DNA of 64,000 nt, taken from positions 66,458,984-66,522,983 of the forward strand of contig NC_057919.1 in the NCBI RefSeq assembly GCF_018873765.1. The letters run 5' to 3'. Shown piece after piece: positions 29,129 through 40,681 of this stretch. Position numbers and translations under genes: made by a program. Each line of letters opens with the position of its first letter. Positions within the stretch are counted from its first letter, which is position 1. Origin of the DNA: Telopea speciosissima. Lineage: Eukaryota; Streptophyta; Magnoliopsida; Proteales; Proteaceae. The notes beneath the pieces were generated by a model, which searched no databases, was not told the origin of the DNA, and worked only from the letters and a program-made list of their open reading frames with translations.

Positions 29129-32100
29129 CTATTCTGGGCAAATAGTCTCAAGCAGATGCTCAATCTCAGAGCTCATCTTAATCTCATCAGCTTCAATCCT
29201 TCGATGCATCTCAGGCTCGCTTTTCCCAGCAGCTACATAGACACGAAGCAGTAAATGGTAGGCTACCGAATCTAGACAATTGACCTTTTTCAACAACCTA
29301 CAGAACTCCTCCGCGCCATCAACATCCCTTTCTTTCTCAAAATACTCCAAGAAATTACTCACCCTTTCTCGTCTTGGTAGCCACTCATTCTCCTTCACTT
29401 TAGACACAGCAGCTTCCATATACCTCAGAGCCAAATCTATCTGACGAACCTTCAAGAAGAAATCCATGAACAATTCCAATGTTCTAAAGTTGGGTGCTGA
29501 ACCTCTATCAATGGCACCCTGACAAATCAATTCAGCTTCTTTGACCATGTCTCTTCTAAGGTAAGCACTTACCATAACATTTGCTAACCTCATATCATAG
29601 ATTGAGCAACCAGCCTCCCATTCCTCAAAGTATTTCTTAAGGCCATCAAAATCATCAAGTCTAGAAAGAGCCTGAAGCATGACAAGATAGGTCATGTTAT
29701 TGGTCTTTGAAAAAGCTGATTTGAAAGAACACCAAACCCTCTTAATCTCCGCCAAATTAGATGTAGCTGCATACAAGCTGATCAGAAAATGGTAAGCCAT
29801 GAGATCACGAGGTTTCATTTTTTTCTCAACCTCCTTGAGAGCCAATTCAGCCTTCTCGAAAAGGCCAGCCTCAACATATATGTTAGCCAGATTACTGTAT
29901 GTACTCCAATCACACTTATCGCCACCTTCTGTTTCTATCTCCACCAGAACTCTCTGCACTCCTTCAATATCCTTTAAAGAAGCATAACTCTGCATCAAAA
30001 TATTATATGTAAATGTATCCAGTTGAATGTTCTTCTCCTTCATTTCCTGCACAAGAAGAATGGCCTTCTCAGGCTTGCCCAGCCTCATGTGCAAGGATAT
30101 TATGTTATTATAATTTAAAGAAGTTGAAGCGAAGTTCAATTCACTCATCTTCTCAAAGAGAGCCAGTGCCTCCTCTGTCATTTTTGACTTGCAATAACAA
30201 TTCAAGAGAGCTCCATAAGTTAAATGGTTCTTAGCAGGAGGTAAGAGGTTGTTGAAGTAATTCTCTGCCGAAGCTATCCCCTTCACCTTTGATAGAAGAT
30301 CAATATGGACAGCATAATCACTATGAGACAAGTTAATACCACGCTTCTCCATCCACTCTATTAGCTGCACCATAGAGATCAACAAATAAATATGTGAAAA
30401 AGGCATAAGCCACCCCAACCCCTCCTTCCCCCCCCCCCCCCACACACACACAAAAAAAAGAGCAAATAAAACACAGGTTCCATTCATGGAATAGAAGAAT
30501 TTGGGGAGTGGGAATCATGCCAGCAGCAGAGGGTCAAAGAATTACACCCAACACCTGCAAGCAAACATTCAAAGACACATACATAAAAAATATGGTTCAT
30601 ACAAGATCTGCAAATCAATCTTTTTACAGAAAGGAAACTACTATAACCAATGTGGAGCGAAGGAATTCTCATCAGTCCAAGCATCTGAAAATGAAAACTA
30701 GAGACTCATACAACTTGTTAGATAGGAAGAGGAATCGGACTCATTGCTGCATACAATCTAGAGTAAAAATAATAATAACCTTCCCACAACTCCAAACCCC
30801 TGGTTCCTCTTTGTCTAAATCCTAAGTGTAATAGAACTATGCTTTCCTGAGTCACATAAATAAAATTTCTTGTTGACAGGCAATCTCTTATTCCTTCAAT
30901 TGCAGGCTTTTCCTCAACATTTTATCATGTAAATCTTCTTGACTTTTCAAGATCTAGTGAAATTCGGATGCATTAAATTCTACCTTACAGCCGGAAACCA
31001 ACATGAACCAAGCAAAAGGGAACTATTGAGTCAATCCTACGAACATATCAATTTTCATTCAATTTTTCCCAGATAAAATATATGGAAAATTACATGATTA
31101 GCTACTTTTGGGTTTTCATTTACAAAACTGTCCACCCTATGTTTGAGTTAACAAAAATAGACAAAAACAAGTTAAGGTTTACAAAACTGGACAAAATAGT
31201 GTCTCGCCCTCCCACACTTACTTTTTTAGACATTTTTACCCCTGCCATTGCCTTCTCGCCTAGGCATCCTCCGTTCCCTGCAACCCTACCCTTGTCCCAG
31301 CCAACGCCATTCTCTGCTACCCCAAGTAACAGAGGAAAAAAAAAAGAGATTTTCTCAGAGGGGAACTGCCAAGGAAGGAAGGAGAGTCACTGTTTTGTTT
31401 AGTTTTGTAAAATTAAACTTGTTTTTGTCTATTTTTGTTAACTCAAACATAGGGTGGAAAGTTTTGTAAATGAAAACCCAAAAGTAGCTAATCATGTAAT
31501 TTTCCCTAAAATATATGAAAATGTAAATATCCAACCCAAAAGCTCAAACTATATGGTGGATGGATTCACAGGTATATGAGGGAACAGAAGGTATCAGGGG
31601 TAACCGATGTGGGACTATTCTCCCACCACTACCCCTCACGTGTAGCCAGGACGGAACTGTGTAACATGTACAGATGAGCAAAGGCAGATTCTGGAGAAAA
31701 CCCGCTCTGATATCTTGATAAGAGGTAAATTGCCTTGTGTATATTCCATTATAAACTGTCAATATATACAATGGACGTATAAAGAATAATACAAGGAAAG
31801 AAAAAATACATGGAAAGCAAATATAAGATAATATTGCTATACAATCTACTACAGCATACTACAGCCTATAGAAAACACACCAAGGGGAGAACGAAGAGGA
31901 GGGACCTAACATGCAATTATGGGGTAACAATTGAAAATCTCCAAGGGCAACCGCATCTGCTATTCCTCTAGAAAGCACTAGTTTTTCACAACGAAGAACT
32001 TCTGACAATAATGTCTCTTTCACCCATTTTCACTCCGTCCACAAGGGACATGAGAATGCAAAGACCTATCCTTCCAGTACAAATGAAAGCACAAATTCAA

Positions 32101-32541
32101 TGAAGATTGGATTCAGAATTCATGGATACTTCAATGTTGGATAATTGTACACATTAGTTGCTAATCAACAGCAAACTTTAACGATAAATAAAATAGCAGA
32201 TAAAATCTTCAGTAGTTGCAGGCAAACTCAAATTCGACGAAATGACTGAAGAGAGAGAGAGGACTAACATCAAGGGCGTGGTGAAACCTACGGTACTTGC
32301 GAAGTTCCCTAACGCAAGATTCGAGCTCGTACTTCTTGACTGATTTTCCCTCCCTCAGATATTGGTTGACCGTCATGGACACACTACCCCCTGTAGCACC
32401 CAGCGCTGACAATCTTCGGTAGAGAGAACTCGAGGGTTCTTCCGCGGGTTTGCTCGTCTCCGCCGCCGACGCCACCGACGCCGTACATAGTCTTCTCACC
32501 GCCGCTGCACCAACGGGTATCACCCGATCAGGGATTTTCAT
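29129..32541 (-). CDS. P-class pentatricopeptide repeat protein, probably mitochondrial
   Basis: Two exons: 32541-32269 (91 codons, donor GAT|GTTAGT) and 30364-29129 (acceptor GGTGCAG, 411 codons plus stop), giving 502 aa. The N-terminus has Arg, Ala and Ser and few acidic residues ([20 protein letters not shown]), as in organelle transit peptides. [19 protein letters not shown] and [20 protein letters not shown] match the conserved front of the small PPR subfamily that includes Arabidopsis At4g02820 and At4g21705. About eight to ten degenerate 35-residue PPRs follow from residue ~139 ([45 protein letters not shown]). There is no E, DYW or SMR domain, so it is a P-class factor expected to bind organelle RNA. 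Its target is unknown. The two exons read cleanly across a 1.9-kb intron. Confidence 0.88.
31084..31506. mobile_element. Mutator-like non-autonomous element with long terminal inverted repeats
   Basis: The termini GGAAAATTACATGATTAGCT and AGCTAATCATGTAATTTTCC are inverted copies. Pairing extends about 80-90 bp through ACCCTATGTTTGAGTTAAC and ACAAAAATAGACAAAAACA. The flanking direct repeat TAAAATATAT (31074-31083 and 31507-31516) is 9-10 bp, as for Mutator-like elements. The C-rich interior (CCCTGCAACCCTACCC) resembles that of 34382-35587. No transposase. Confidence 0.85.
31545..31760 (-). mobile_element. TRIM-like LTR retrotransposon fragment
   Basis: On the minus strand a primer-binding-like ATATCAGAGCGGG lies about 90 bp upstream of GTGGGAGAATAGTCCCACAT, then CATCGG and AGTTTGAGCTTTTGGGTTGG, the order LTR end, PBS, short spacer, G-rich tract, 3' LTR. 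These are blocks common in plant TRIMs. The LTR ends and target duplication are unresolved. Confidence 0.4.
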
Positions 32542-32628
32542 CTCTCTCCCTCTCTTCGCTCTCTGGCTCTATGCGCTACCAGCCTACCACCCTCGACTTG
32601 CCGCGAGTGCCCAAGTGTGTTGTCAATA

Positions 32629-33066
32629 AGGGTTTTAAATTCGGAATCGCGATCGAATCGGTCCCTGCCAATTTCGTTTCGAATCAGAACAAAATCAGTC
32701 AGACTGGAAAGCTGACCGAAACGGTTGAAGCCAGGCGAATTAAATGATTTTTTAAAGTTTCAGACCAACTCGTCTCGGAACCTATTGAAATCGAGTTGTT
32801 TCAACGGTTTCGATCAAGTTCTCTCGTCAGTGGACAACAGTATTGCCGGAGGCAATTAGTATTTAGTGCTCATGGATTATTAAGTGGAATAGGCAATGGA
32901 ATCGACCTCAGTTGATTCGATTAAGCAGAAATTGGTTGGGAATGTATCGGAATTGGCTGGATTCGGCATCAACCTTAGAAACCCAAATGTACGGTCTATT
33001 GGGATCAACATGAATTAGGATTGGGTTCGCCCAATGTGAGCGGTCCAATTCCGATTTTAAAACCCT
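32629..33066. mobile_element. Possible non-autonomous DNA element upstream of the PPR gene
   Basis: The ends AGGGTTTTAAATTCGGAAT and AATTCCGATTTTAAAACCCT are inverted relatives of each other. The interior is rich in AATCG/CGATT motifs. A duplicated target site is not evident, so the class is open. It lies about 90 bp upstream of the PPR start codon. Confidence 0.4.
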
Positions 33067-33107
33067 TTCACCCCACCACCACTATTCTAAGTTTTGGTAT
33101 ATTTGCA

Positions 33108-33240
33108 GCTCGATACTAATACGATATTGATACAGATCAGCCGATACAGCTAAAATGTGGATTTTTTTAATCGAATAATAACTTTTTTTTATCTTGAATC
33201 AGACCGATACAAAACGATATCGATGAATATTGATACCAAA
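33108..33240. repeat. GATAC/CGATAT-rich repeat segment
   Basis: CGATACTAATACGATATTGA is followed by GATCAGCCGATACAGC and later CGATACAAAACGATATCGAT. It resembles the segment near 3163-3400 in composition and motifs. Confidence 0.45.
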
Positions 33241-33781
33241 AACTAAACTAAAACCTTACCGACCCCTCCCCTTACAAATCTAAATATTGAGATTCAATTG
33301 CTTGGATAGCCTATAGGAATAGACAGAAATGCTCATATGAATTCCAATATCTTTGTTCGATAAAATTTTGGTTATCTTTCTTTTGATGACGCTTAGATAG
33401 CCTATAAGTTTGGGCACGGAACAGAAGGCTATATGTTGTTTGTACCATTGGACCACAAAACTACCAAGCATGGATTAAGATATCGGATGGGATCTGCAGG
33501 TCCCGAAACCAATACAGGACTGATACTAGATCGGTGGTACAAATCCAGAGGGTGAAAAAAAAAAAGAAAATTATATAAATGAAACCATAAATAATATATA
33601 AGCAATATAAGGCCTACATGTAAAGAAGCTCTATCAAGCAGGAAAAAAGAGCTAAGGTGAAGATACTAATACATACATGGATGGGACCAAAATCTTGTAA
33701 AAGGAGATTTAACTTTTTTAATCAATTAGGGGGGGGAGGGGGGGGGGGTTGTAGGGGGAGAAACAAATCTACCGTGTAGAT

Positions 33782-36700
33782 TTATCGATCCCAACCAGAT
33801 TGCCTTCGCCTTTCCCTTGGCCTATCTCTAGAGCTGCAAATATTGGAAATAATAAAATTACTCAGTATAATCAATTGCAGTAGAGTGAAAATTACCACCA
33901 AACCAAATTCGGAAAGCTAACCTTTCAGAAATTTTCTGACTTCCATTTTCTCTGGAATTTTCAGAAGCTTTTGCAAATGTTGGAGCGGGATCCAATGAAC
34001 TTGCTGGCTGTGTTCTATTTAAGTCTCCCCCTATTGAACCACCTGAAACAAAACCATGTAGTACTGGCTTCTTGTTTGCATATGCAGTGGGATTGCTATT
34101 TGCACCATGGTTCTGAGAATCAGATGATGCAGCTACAAAATTGCTTCTGAACTGTGCCATCATCCCTGTTCTCAGTGAATTAACAGCAGCAGATCGACTA
34201 TGAGCTGACTGAGAAGATGTATTTACCGATTCTGCATCATATCCAATGCCCAAGCCATAATCCACACCACGCACCCCTCGCCCACTGCCACCACCTCCCT
34301 TTCCCCTCCCTCTTGCTTTTTTCCCACCTGTCCAAGAAAATAGATATCGAAAAAGATGCCCTTCTTATTGCATTAAATCAAGGGGGAATTGCCTAAATCT
34401 ACCATATAACAAAAAGATTTACAAAACTGGTAGACATAAATTATGTTTTAGTTACAAATTATGAAGTTAAAAAGATTTACCAAATCCCCATGTGAATAAA
34501 AGAAGCTAAAGGAAAAAACTCAAAGACCCCCAACATCCTTCTCTCTTCTTTCTTCTTCTCGGGGGGAAAGGACACCACCCCAACTATTCTCTCCTCCCCT
34601 GCAACCCCACCCTCGTCCCTGCAAATTCACCCACACCATCAATGACACCATTTTTGTAATCCCTTCATCAATCACCTCTCTCTTAAACCCCTTCGAAGCC
34701 AAGACCAGAAGCTGGTAAACAAGAGACGACAAATCTAGTAAATCCACTCCATCCATTCCAGCAGAGACTTTTATGAGAAACTCTCTCGTCCGAACCTTGT
34801 CATTAATGAAAATTCACGAAGAAGAGAAACAATGTTGACCAGCAATACCTTCGACCAGTTTGACGAGAGGATGTATTCGGTTTATATTAATAGCCAGCTA
34901 TTTCTACGAATTACAGAATCCAGTATAATAGGACAGTGTAAACTATCCCTCTGATTAAATCAAGAGCTACTATCATAGTTGATGATAACATCTGCTACAA
35001 ATAGAAACCCAATTGCCTGGAAAAGTGAGTGGGTTGAAATTGAATTATAGCTTCTGAGTTTACAATAATCTTTTCTCTATCATACCGATGTGATCTGTCG
35101 TTAAAACTAAGAAACAAAATCCGACCCCTTGTTTTTGTTGTTTAGCTTCCATGTGATTTTCCAGTACTTACACAACTTCATTAACAGTAACACATTGAAA
35201 AACTAACCAATTGGATAAGGCAGTGGCAATTTAAAGATGAGAGAGAAAGAAGCCCCAAGGCGGGTTTGCAGGGGAGGGATGGGGTAGTGGGGGAGGGCGT
35301 GGGAGAGGAAGGGAAGGTGTGGGGCAGGTTTGCAGGGAGGAGGGTGGGATGGGGTTACAAGGGAGGGGGGAAGGAGTGGTTGCACGGAGAGAGTGGTTGG
35401 TTCCATCGGAGAAGAATAAAGAAGGAGGAGAGAGAAGGATGTTGAGAGCATTTTAGGTTATTCATTTAGGTTCTTTTACTTCCATGGGGATTTGGTAAAT
35501 GTTTTTAACTTCATAACTAGTGAATGTAAAACATAATTTATACCTACTAATTTTGATTACTATTTGGTAGATCTAGGCAAGTCCCCCTTAAATCAAATGA
35601 CACCTGTAGAATATTGACTAGAATTTGACATCTAGTCTGTACAAAGGCACAATAATAAAATTTCATGATACACTAATGTCCTCTAATCCTTACCTTTTGT
35701 ATTTAATTGGGTTTACTACTCACATAAATAACAAGAACAACAGAAACCAAAGATATACTTCTAGGAGAAAATTTTCAGAAAACAAGATCATGAGGGAATG
35801 GCTTCTACAACCCAACCGATATGATAAGTAGGCATTATACCATCAATATGGGACATCATGTTGCAAGGATAGAATAAACATACCAGATCCTTTCCTTGCA
35901 TCGCGTTTCGACCTGAATCTCCCATCCTAAATATTTAAAGAAGAAAAAGTTGACAAACAATAAGTACAATATCTATGTATCATCCACAAATACAAAGACT
36001 GAAATTCCCTATATTCAAACTGCTCCCCAATCCCCCCTCCCCCCATGAAAAAAAATGTCAGGGGAGAGGAAGGAGAGTTTCCTGGCACATATAAGCTTGG
36101 AAGGATTACATCCCACCAAATTTGGAATCCGTCCCCCTTTTTATTTATTTTGATAAGTGAGATTTTTTCCTTGTTTTTTAGAGGTCCCTACATCCAAACA
36201 GTTCCAAACAGATCTGGCTTTTTGTGGGACATTTCCAAAGCAATATATTGCTACATAGAAAGTTAACCACAAATATATGATGATGTAGACAACGTATCCA
36301 TAAAATTTGACCACTATCCAAACTTCCAAATGGCAGTTGTGCCAGACTGGTTCAACCTCGTATGTACCAGAAACCCACTCCCCCCCCCCCCCCCTGATAG
36401 ACCCAGGCATAATATAGCTTCTCATCTGAAATTATTGGAGTGCATTTTACTGGAATCAAATGTTAGGACTTACCTTTCAAATAAGATGAATAAAGCCTAA
36501 ACATTGAGATAAATATGGGAAATGGAAAAAAAAAGCATCAATTTTGAAGAGGTATGCACCACCCAAAATGGAGATTGCAATAAAATCTAATGTACCCATT
36601 AGGCAGCGCAAAAGACTACAACCAGCTATAACAATGCACATCCACACTTTTACTTTGTGTGAAAACAGAAAGCCCTTTTTTTTTTTTTTTGGAGGGGTTT

Positions 36701-36998
36701 CTTCATCATGTTCCATCATTCAACAACTTCCACCTAGAAGATCTACGGTGGGTAAAAGGTGATCTGATAGGAAGGCTATAGCCTTTGACTCTACATGTTT
36801 TAATTCGACATTCACTATTTGAACACAACATCACTATAATTATTCTGTATTTAATGCAACAGATATCTCTAATATGGGTTCAGCTGGAAAGATAGGAGGG
36901 GGAAAAAAGAACCTTACTTTCATAGCTAGATCCATCAGCTCCATGGAGACATTCTGGCCAGCAGCAATCAAACTGTTTACCAACTCACCAGCAAAGCG

Positions 36999-37037
<39 letters not shown>

Positions 37038-40000
37038 CTTCTCTCCAGCACGACCTGTTCTACCAATACGATGGACATGCATGTCCATATCTCTTGCAAT
37101 ATCAAAATTTACAACTGACTTAATTGACTTGATGTCAAGTCCACGAGCAGCAACATCAGTTGCAACCAGGATATGGTATATCCCAGATTTAAATTTTTGT
37201 AAAATGTCCATTCGAGAAGCCTGATCTTTATCACCATGAAGAGCTGAAACTTTAAACCCTTTCTGAAGCAATTGTGATTCAACCTCATCAACTGTAGCCT
37301 TTTTTGAAGCAAACACTAGAACATCTCCATTGTCGATCATCCCAGGAAGTTTTTCAAGAAGCCAAGGTATCTTCTCAGCATCAGAAGGAATTACTTGGAC
37401 AACTTGCGTAATATCTTCATTTGCCATTCCCACCTCACCTACTGTAACCCTTACAGGATCACTGAGAATTTCCCTAGCTAACTTTTCAACTTTGTGCGGC
37501 ATAGTTGCTGAAAAAAGTAAGGTCTGACGATCAGGTCTAATCTGACCAACAATAGACCTTATCTGTGGCTCAAAACCAAGGTCAAACATCCGATCAGCCT
37601 CATCAAGAACAAGGTAAGTTGATCTAAACATTGTTACTGCTTTCATCCTCAGCATGTCAATCAATCTCCCAGGAGTGGCAACAACTATCTCACAACCTGC
37701 CTTAAGTTCCTTAAATTGTTCAAGTTTAGACATTCCACCATAAATAGCAAAAACACGTATTCCATGAGACTTTGCAAATTTCTTGGACTCTAAATATATT
37801 TGATGAGCTAATTCTCTGGTAGGTGCACATATCACTCCTATCGGACCCTCTTCCTTTTCAAGTTCAGGCTGGTCCATAATGTGCATAATCATAGGAAGTA
37901 CAAAAGCAGCAGTTTTTCCAGAACCGGTTTTTGCAATACCTATGATATCTCTCCCGGAAAGCACAATTGGCAAAGCCTGACACTGTATTGGTGTTGGCTT
38001 CTCATACCCTTGCTTTGTGATAGCACTCATTAGCTGGGATGAAAATCCACAGTCATCGAATGACTTAACAGGTCTTGGTACATCAAAACCTGAAACACGT
38101 ATAGCCAAACTTTTCCGATATTCAGCAACATCCTGTTCACTCATCCCTGAAAGGAAGGAAAGTATTTTAAAAACATGTGCTAAGTCTGTCAAACTTTAAA
38201 TCCAATTTACTAAAAGAATTTGGATTTGAAGAGCTACAAAATTTGATGAGCATGACACGCATAGAACCTCTTTTTTTTTTGGGGGGGGGGGGGGGGACTA
38301 TCACCCAGGTGCCAGTGCAGTGGTTAAAGTGCAGTGGTTAAATACATAGAGGATTAAATAACTGGTTATTTAAATCCTAAATCGAGGATAGGATCCAAGG
38401 TCCGGGTGCAACTAAGGCCTAAATTTGAAACATCGGACTGCTTTTCAGGCTGAACCCTATTCAAAATATATCATTTGCTCAACCAACCCTGTGTTACGTA
38501 CTGGATAATAAGATGTGTCAATGTTGCATGAATGTAGGGCGGGAATGGTTATGTGCATTCGGTTTACCTTAGTAGAAGTTGTTATATTTAAATAATATGT
38601 GGTAGGAGTTTAAATTAGTTATTATCACTAAGTAGGAGAGTAGTGTACGTGGTTAGGAGTCTTATTACTTATGGTAACTGATTAGAGATGGGTTATGTGA
38701 TTGTATCATAGTTGGCAATTATCAGAATTCTCCTTGCAAGATGAGGTGTGGCGTCCTCAATTAAGCCTTATTCTCTCCTAAGATCTCTCTACTTCCTTGT
38801 CCATTTCACATGCCACCAAGATAGGTAGACATACTCAACCTAGGTACATACCACCCTGGCCCAAGTTGCAACTCTACAACTAGGACGGAATGAAAGGAGA
38901 GACCCGATTGAAATCTCAAACTCCCCAAATGATTAATACAATCAAAGCAGTGGCCCCTTAGTGCAAGCCATTCCTTCTTCTTATGGAATATTTGCCACTG
39001 GGTGGATCCCCAGGGGCTCTTCAAACTTCAAAGGAGAACTTTGTCTTTTGCTATGTTTGGACGCCAAGAAAAGAAAAGAAAAAAAATAATGAGATAAAAA
39101 TCATGATGATGCAATGATTGATTTATGTGTCCATCTCTCTCCTCAAATTCAAATTTTTTTGAATTTTTTTCTTTTCTTGACATCCAAACGTAGCTATAGG
39201 AGGGATGTAAGAAAATGTCATCGAAGATGATGCTCCCATCAAATCTGGACAGGAAACTGGAAACCAGAATTTTCTTTTTTTTTTTTTTTTTTTTGGGGGG
39301 GGGGGTGGGTTGGGGGGGAAGAGGAAGAAATTAAACATTTCATTCACGGTGGTAAGAAAGAAAAAGAACAAAGAAGGGCAGCAAAGAAGAAACAAACAAA
39401 GGTGGGGGAGGGAGAGAGAATTATAAGTACCCTTGTGCAAAACGAATGAATAATTTAACTGATATCCTAGTGTTGCTGAATAAGCAAATGACAACTTCAA
39501 AGAAAACCATTGCTTCCTAAATTCTTGTATGTTAGCCTCGGAAGTATCCGTATCCTCAAAAAGATCATTACACAGCGCTCCAAACTTTCTTTGACATGAC
39601 ATCTTTTTTTGTGTGCTTGGTACCCTTTTATATCAACAATGCATGCTCAGTAACTTTGTTTCCATCATAAGTTTCACATAATTGATAATACAATGAAGTT
39701 CTATTGTTTCATGACATAGGCAAGACTTTTTACAGGTCCAAATTCTGATACTTGAATTAAGTGTACTATCACACCCTGGAACTACCTGTCTATTTATGTA
39801 AAATACTGTGAGTGATCTATACAGTAGTTGGTGGGTATGCAAGAAAATGCCTATTTAAACCAAATCCTAGGTAAGTCAGTACTCAGTACTCCCACTCCTC
39901 TCCTCAATCAAATTTTTGCAGGACAACCCAACTCAGTTCATGAGTTGGATTTGCTCTAAGGCTCCATCACTTTACTTTCTATTTCCCCCCAATTAATTGT

Positions 40001-40681
40001 TAGCAAAGCAGCTCAGGAGGAAGTCCAGACAAAATTTTAGAACTTTGTTGAGCCTAGTATCATAAAAACAAGCTTACCTGAAATGGAAGATTTCTCTTTG
40101 TAAAAGTCCTTGTTAAATGCCTCGTACTCAATGGAACTATGATCCAAGGCCGGAATCGGCTCGATCTTCTTCTTATCGACGATCACAGGATTATCATCTG
40201 AATCATACTCAATCATCCCAGCATCAACCGCTTTAGCTGCTGCATAAACCTCCTCATCCGAATCATAACCAGCATTAAGGACTTCCGAAGCGAGAGTCAA
40301 CCCCACATCCTTCTTTGCCCTCAAGAAGCTCTCCATCGGATCATCCTCTTCGTCATCCATGTACTTCTCTGGCTTATCTTTCGCCTTGGGAGGAGGTGCT
40401 GACCTCATTTCCTCTTGGATTCCCTCCATGAATGCATCGAGAGGATCAATCTCCCCATCGTCATCACCAGCACCTCCAGTTTCATCCTTAGAAGCATCGT
40501 TAGTCCCATCTGTGTCATCATATTCAATATTGTCAACATCGTGATCTTCAAAATTGTCATGACCAGATGAGCGTGACGATGGAGGAACATACAGTCTCTG
40601 CGGAGCTTGGGATTGCTCGAAATTGTAGGTTCCTGGCCTATTGATTCCGAATCCTTCGAAGCCGAATTTCCTCTTCGACAT
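33782..40681 (-). CDS. RH24: DEAD-box ATP-dependent RNA helicase 24 (RH24, Prp5/DDX42-like)
   Basis: Five coding exons: 40681-40078, 38146-36918, 35926-35884, 34327-33922 and 33833-33782 (2334 nt, 777 aa plus stop). The acidic N-terminal region (about 1-200) starts MSKRKFGFEGFGINRPG. The helicase core has all motifs: Q motif (GYEKPTPIQ, ~248-256), I AKTGSGKT (273-280), Ia PTRELAHQ, Ib ATPGRL, II DEAD (383-386), III SAT (414-416), V ATDVAARGLD, VI HRIGRTGR (560-567). A Gly/Arg-rich segment (KKARGRGKGGGSGRGVRG) and VDYGLGIGY, GFVSGGSIGGD near the C-terminus are typical of plant RH24. Length fits the family (about 760 aa in Arabidopsis). It is an ATP-dependent RNA unwinding enzyme; animal relative DDX42 acts with the U2 snRNP, so a splicing role is inferred. 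It shares an upstream region with the OB-fold gene. Confidence 0.95.
34382..35587. mobile_element. Mutator-like non-autonomous element in RH24 intron 3
   Basis: Termini GGGGGAATTGCCTAAATCTA and TAGATCTAGGCAAGTCCCCC are inverted. Pairing extends about 130 bp (ATAAATTATGTTTTA, TTACCAAATCCCCATG). The 9-bp target duplication TTAAATCAA is at 34373-34381 and 35588-35596, as in Mutator-like elements. The interior is AG/CT-rich near both ends (GGAGGGATGGGG...; CCTGCAACCCCACCCTCG) with AT-rich sequence in the middle. No transposase. It makes up most of the 1.56-kb intron. Confidence 0.9.
35927..36917 (-). other. RH24 intron 2
   Basis: 991-bp intron. It includes a C15 tract (36380-36394) and a T15GGAGGGG tract (36676-36697). 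No transposon with clear ends. Confidence 0.7.
38147..40077 (-). other. RH24 intron 1
   Basis: 1.93-kb intron with a T10G16 tract (38271-38296), a short SINE-head-like piece (GTGCAGTGGTTAAAGTGC, about 38315-38335), a MITE (39052-39192) and a T20G11 tract (39275-39305). Confidence 0.7.
39052..39192. mobile_element. Small MITE in RH24 intron 1
   Basis: The ends TATGTTTGGACGCCAAGAAA and TTTCTTTTCTTGACATCCAAACGTA (only part is written here) are inverted copies. The core ATGATTGATTTATGTGTC and CTCTCTCCTCAAATTCAAA is shared with 608-760. Confidence 0.65.

Larger units (their letters stand above)
30365..32268 (-). other. PPR gene intron with Mutator-like MITE and TRIM-like fragment
   Basis: The single 1.9-kb intron contains a C14(CA)nA8 tract (about 30428-30458), a long-TIR element (31084-31506) and an LTR-like fragment (about 31545-31760). 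Short reading frames in it lack homology I can recognise. Confidence 0.7.
32542..33781. other. Spacer between the PPR 5' end and the RH24 3' end
   Basis: It holds the PPR promoter region, an inverted-end element (32629-33066), GATAC-rich repeat DNA (33108-33240) and a G-rich tract (33729-33748). No gene is visible. Confidence 0.65.

Noticed and set aside
30365-30487. Extension of the PPR reading frame upstream to an ATG at 30487
   Set aside because: This part is G/T-rich, low complexity and ends at a good acceptor (GGTGCAG). Joining the 32541-32269 exon at 30364 restores the conserved family N-terminus in frame.
36840-36917. C-terminal end of the RH24 core reading into VRFFFPP
   Set aside because: A donor site (AAA|GTAAGG) precedes it, and the exon at 35926 continues with the family sequence DGRFRSKRDARKG.
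38147-38192. ATG at 38192 as the RH24 start
   Set aside because: It lies in an intron. The exon at 40681-40078 supplies the conserved acidic N-terminus and joins at GGATGAGTGAACAG with correct phase.
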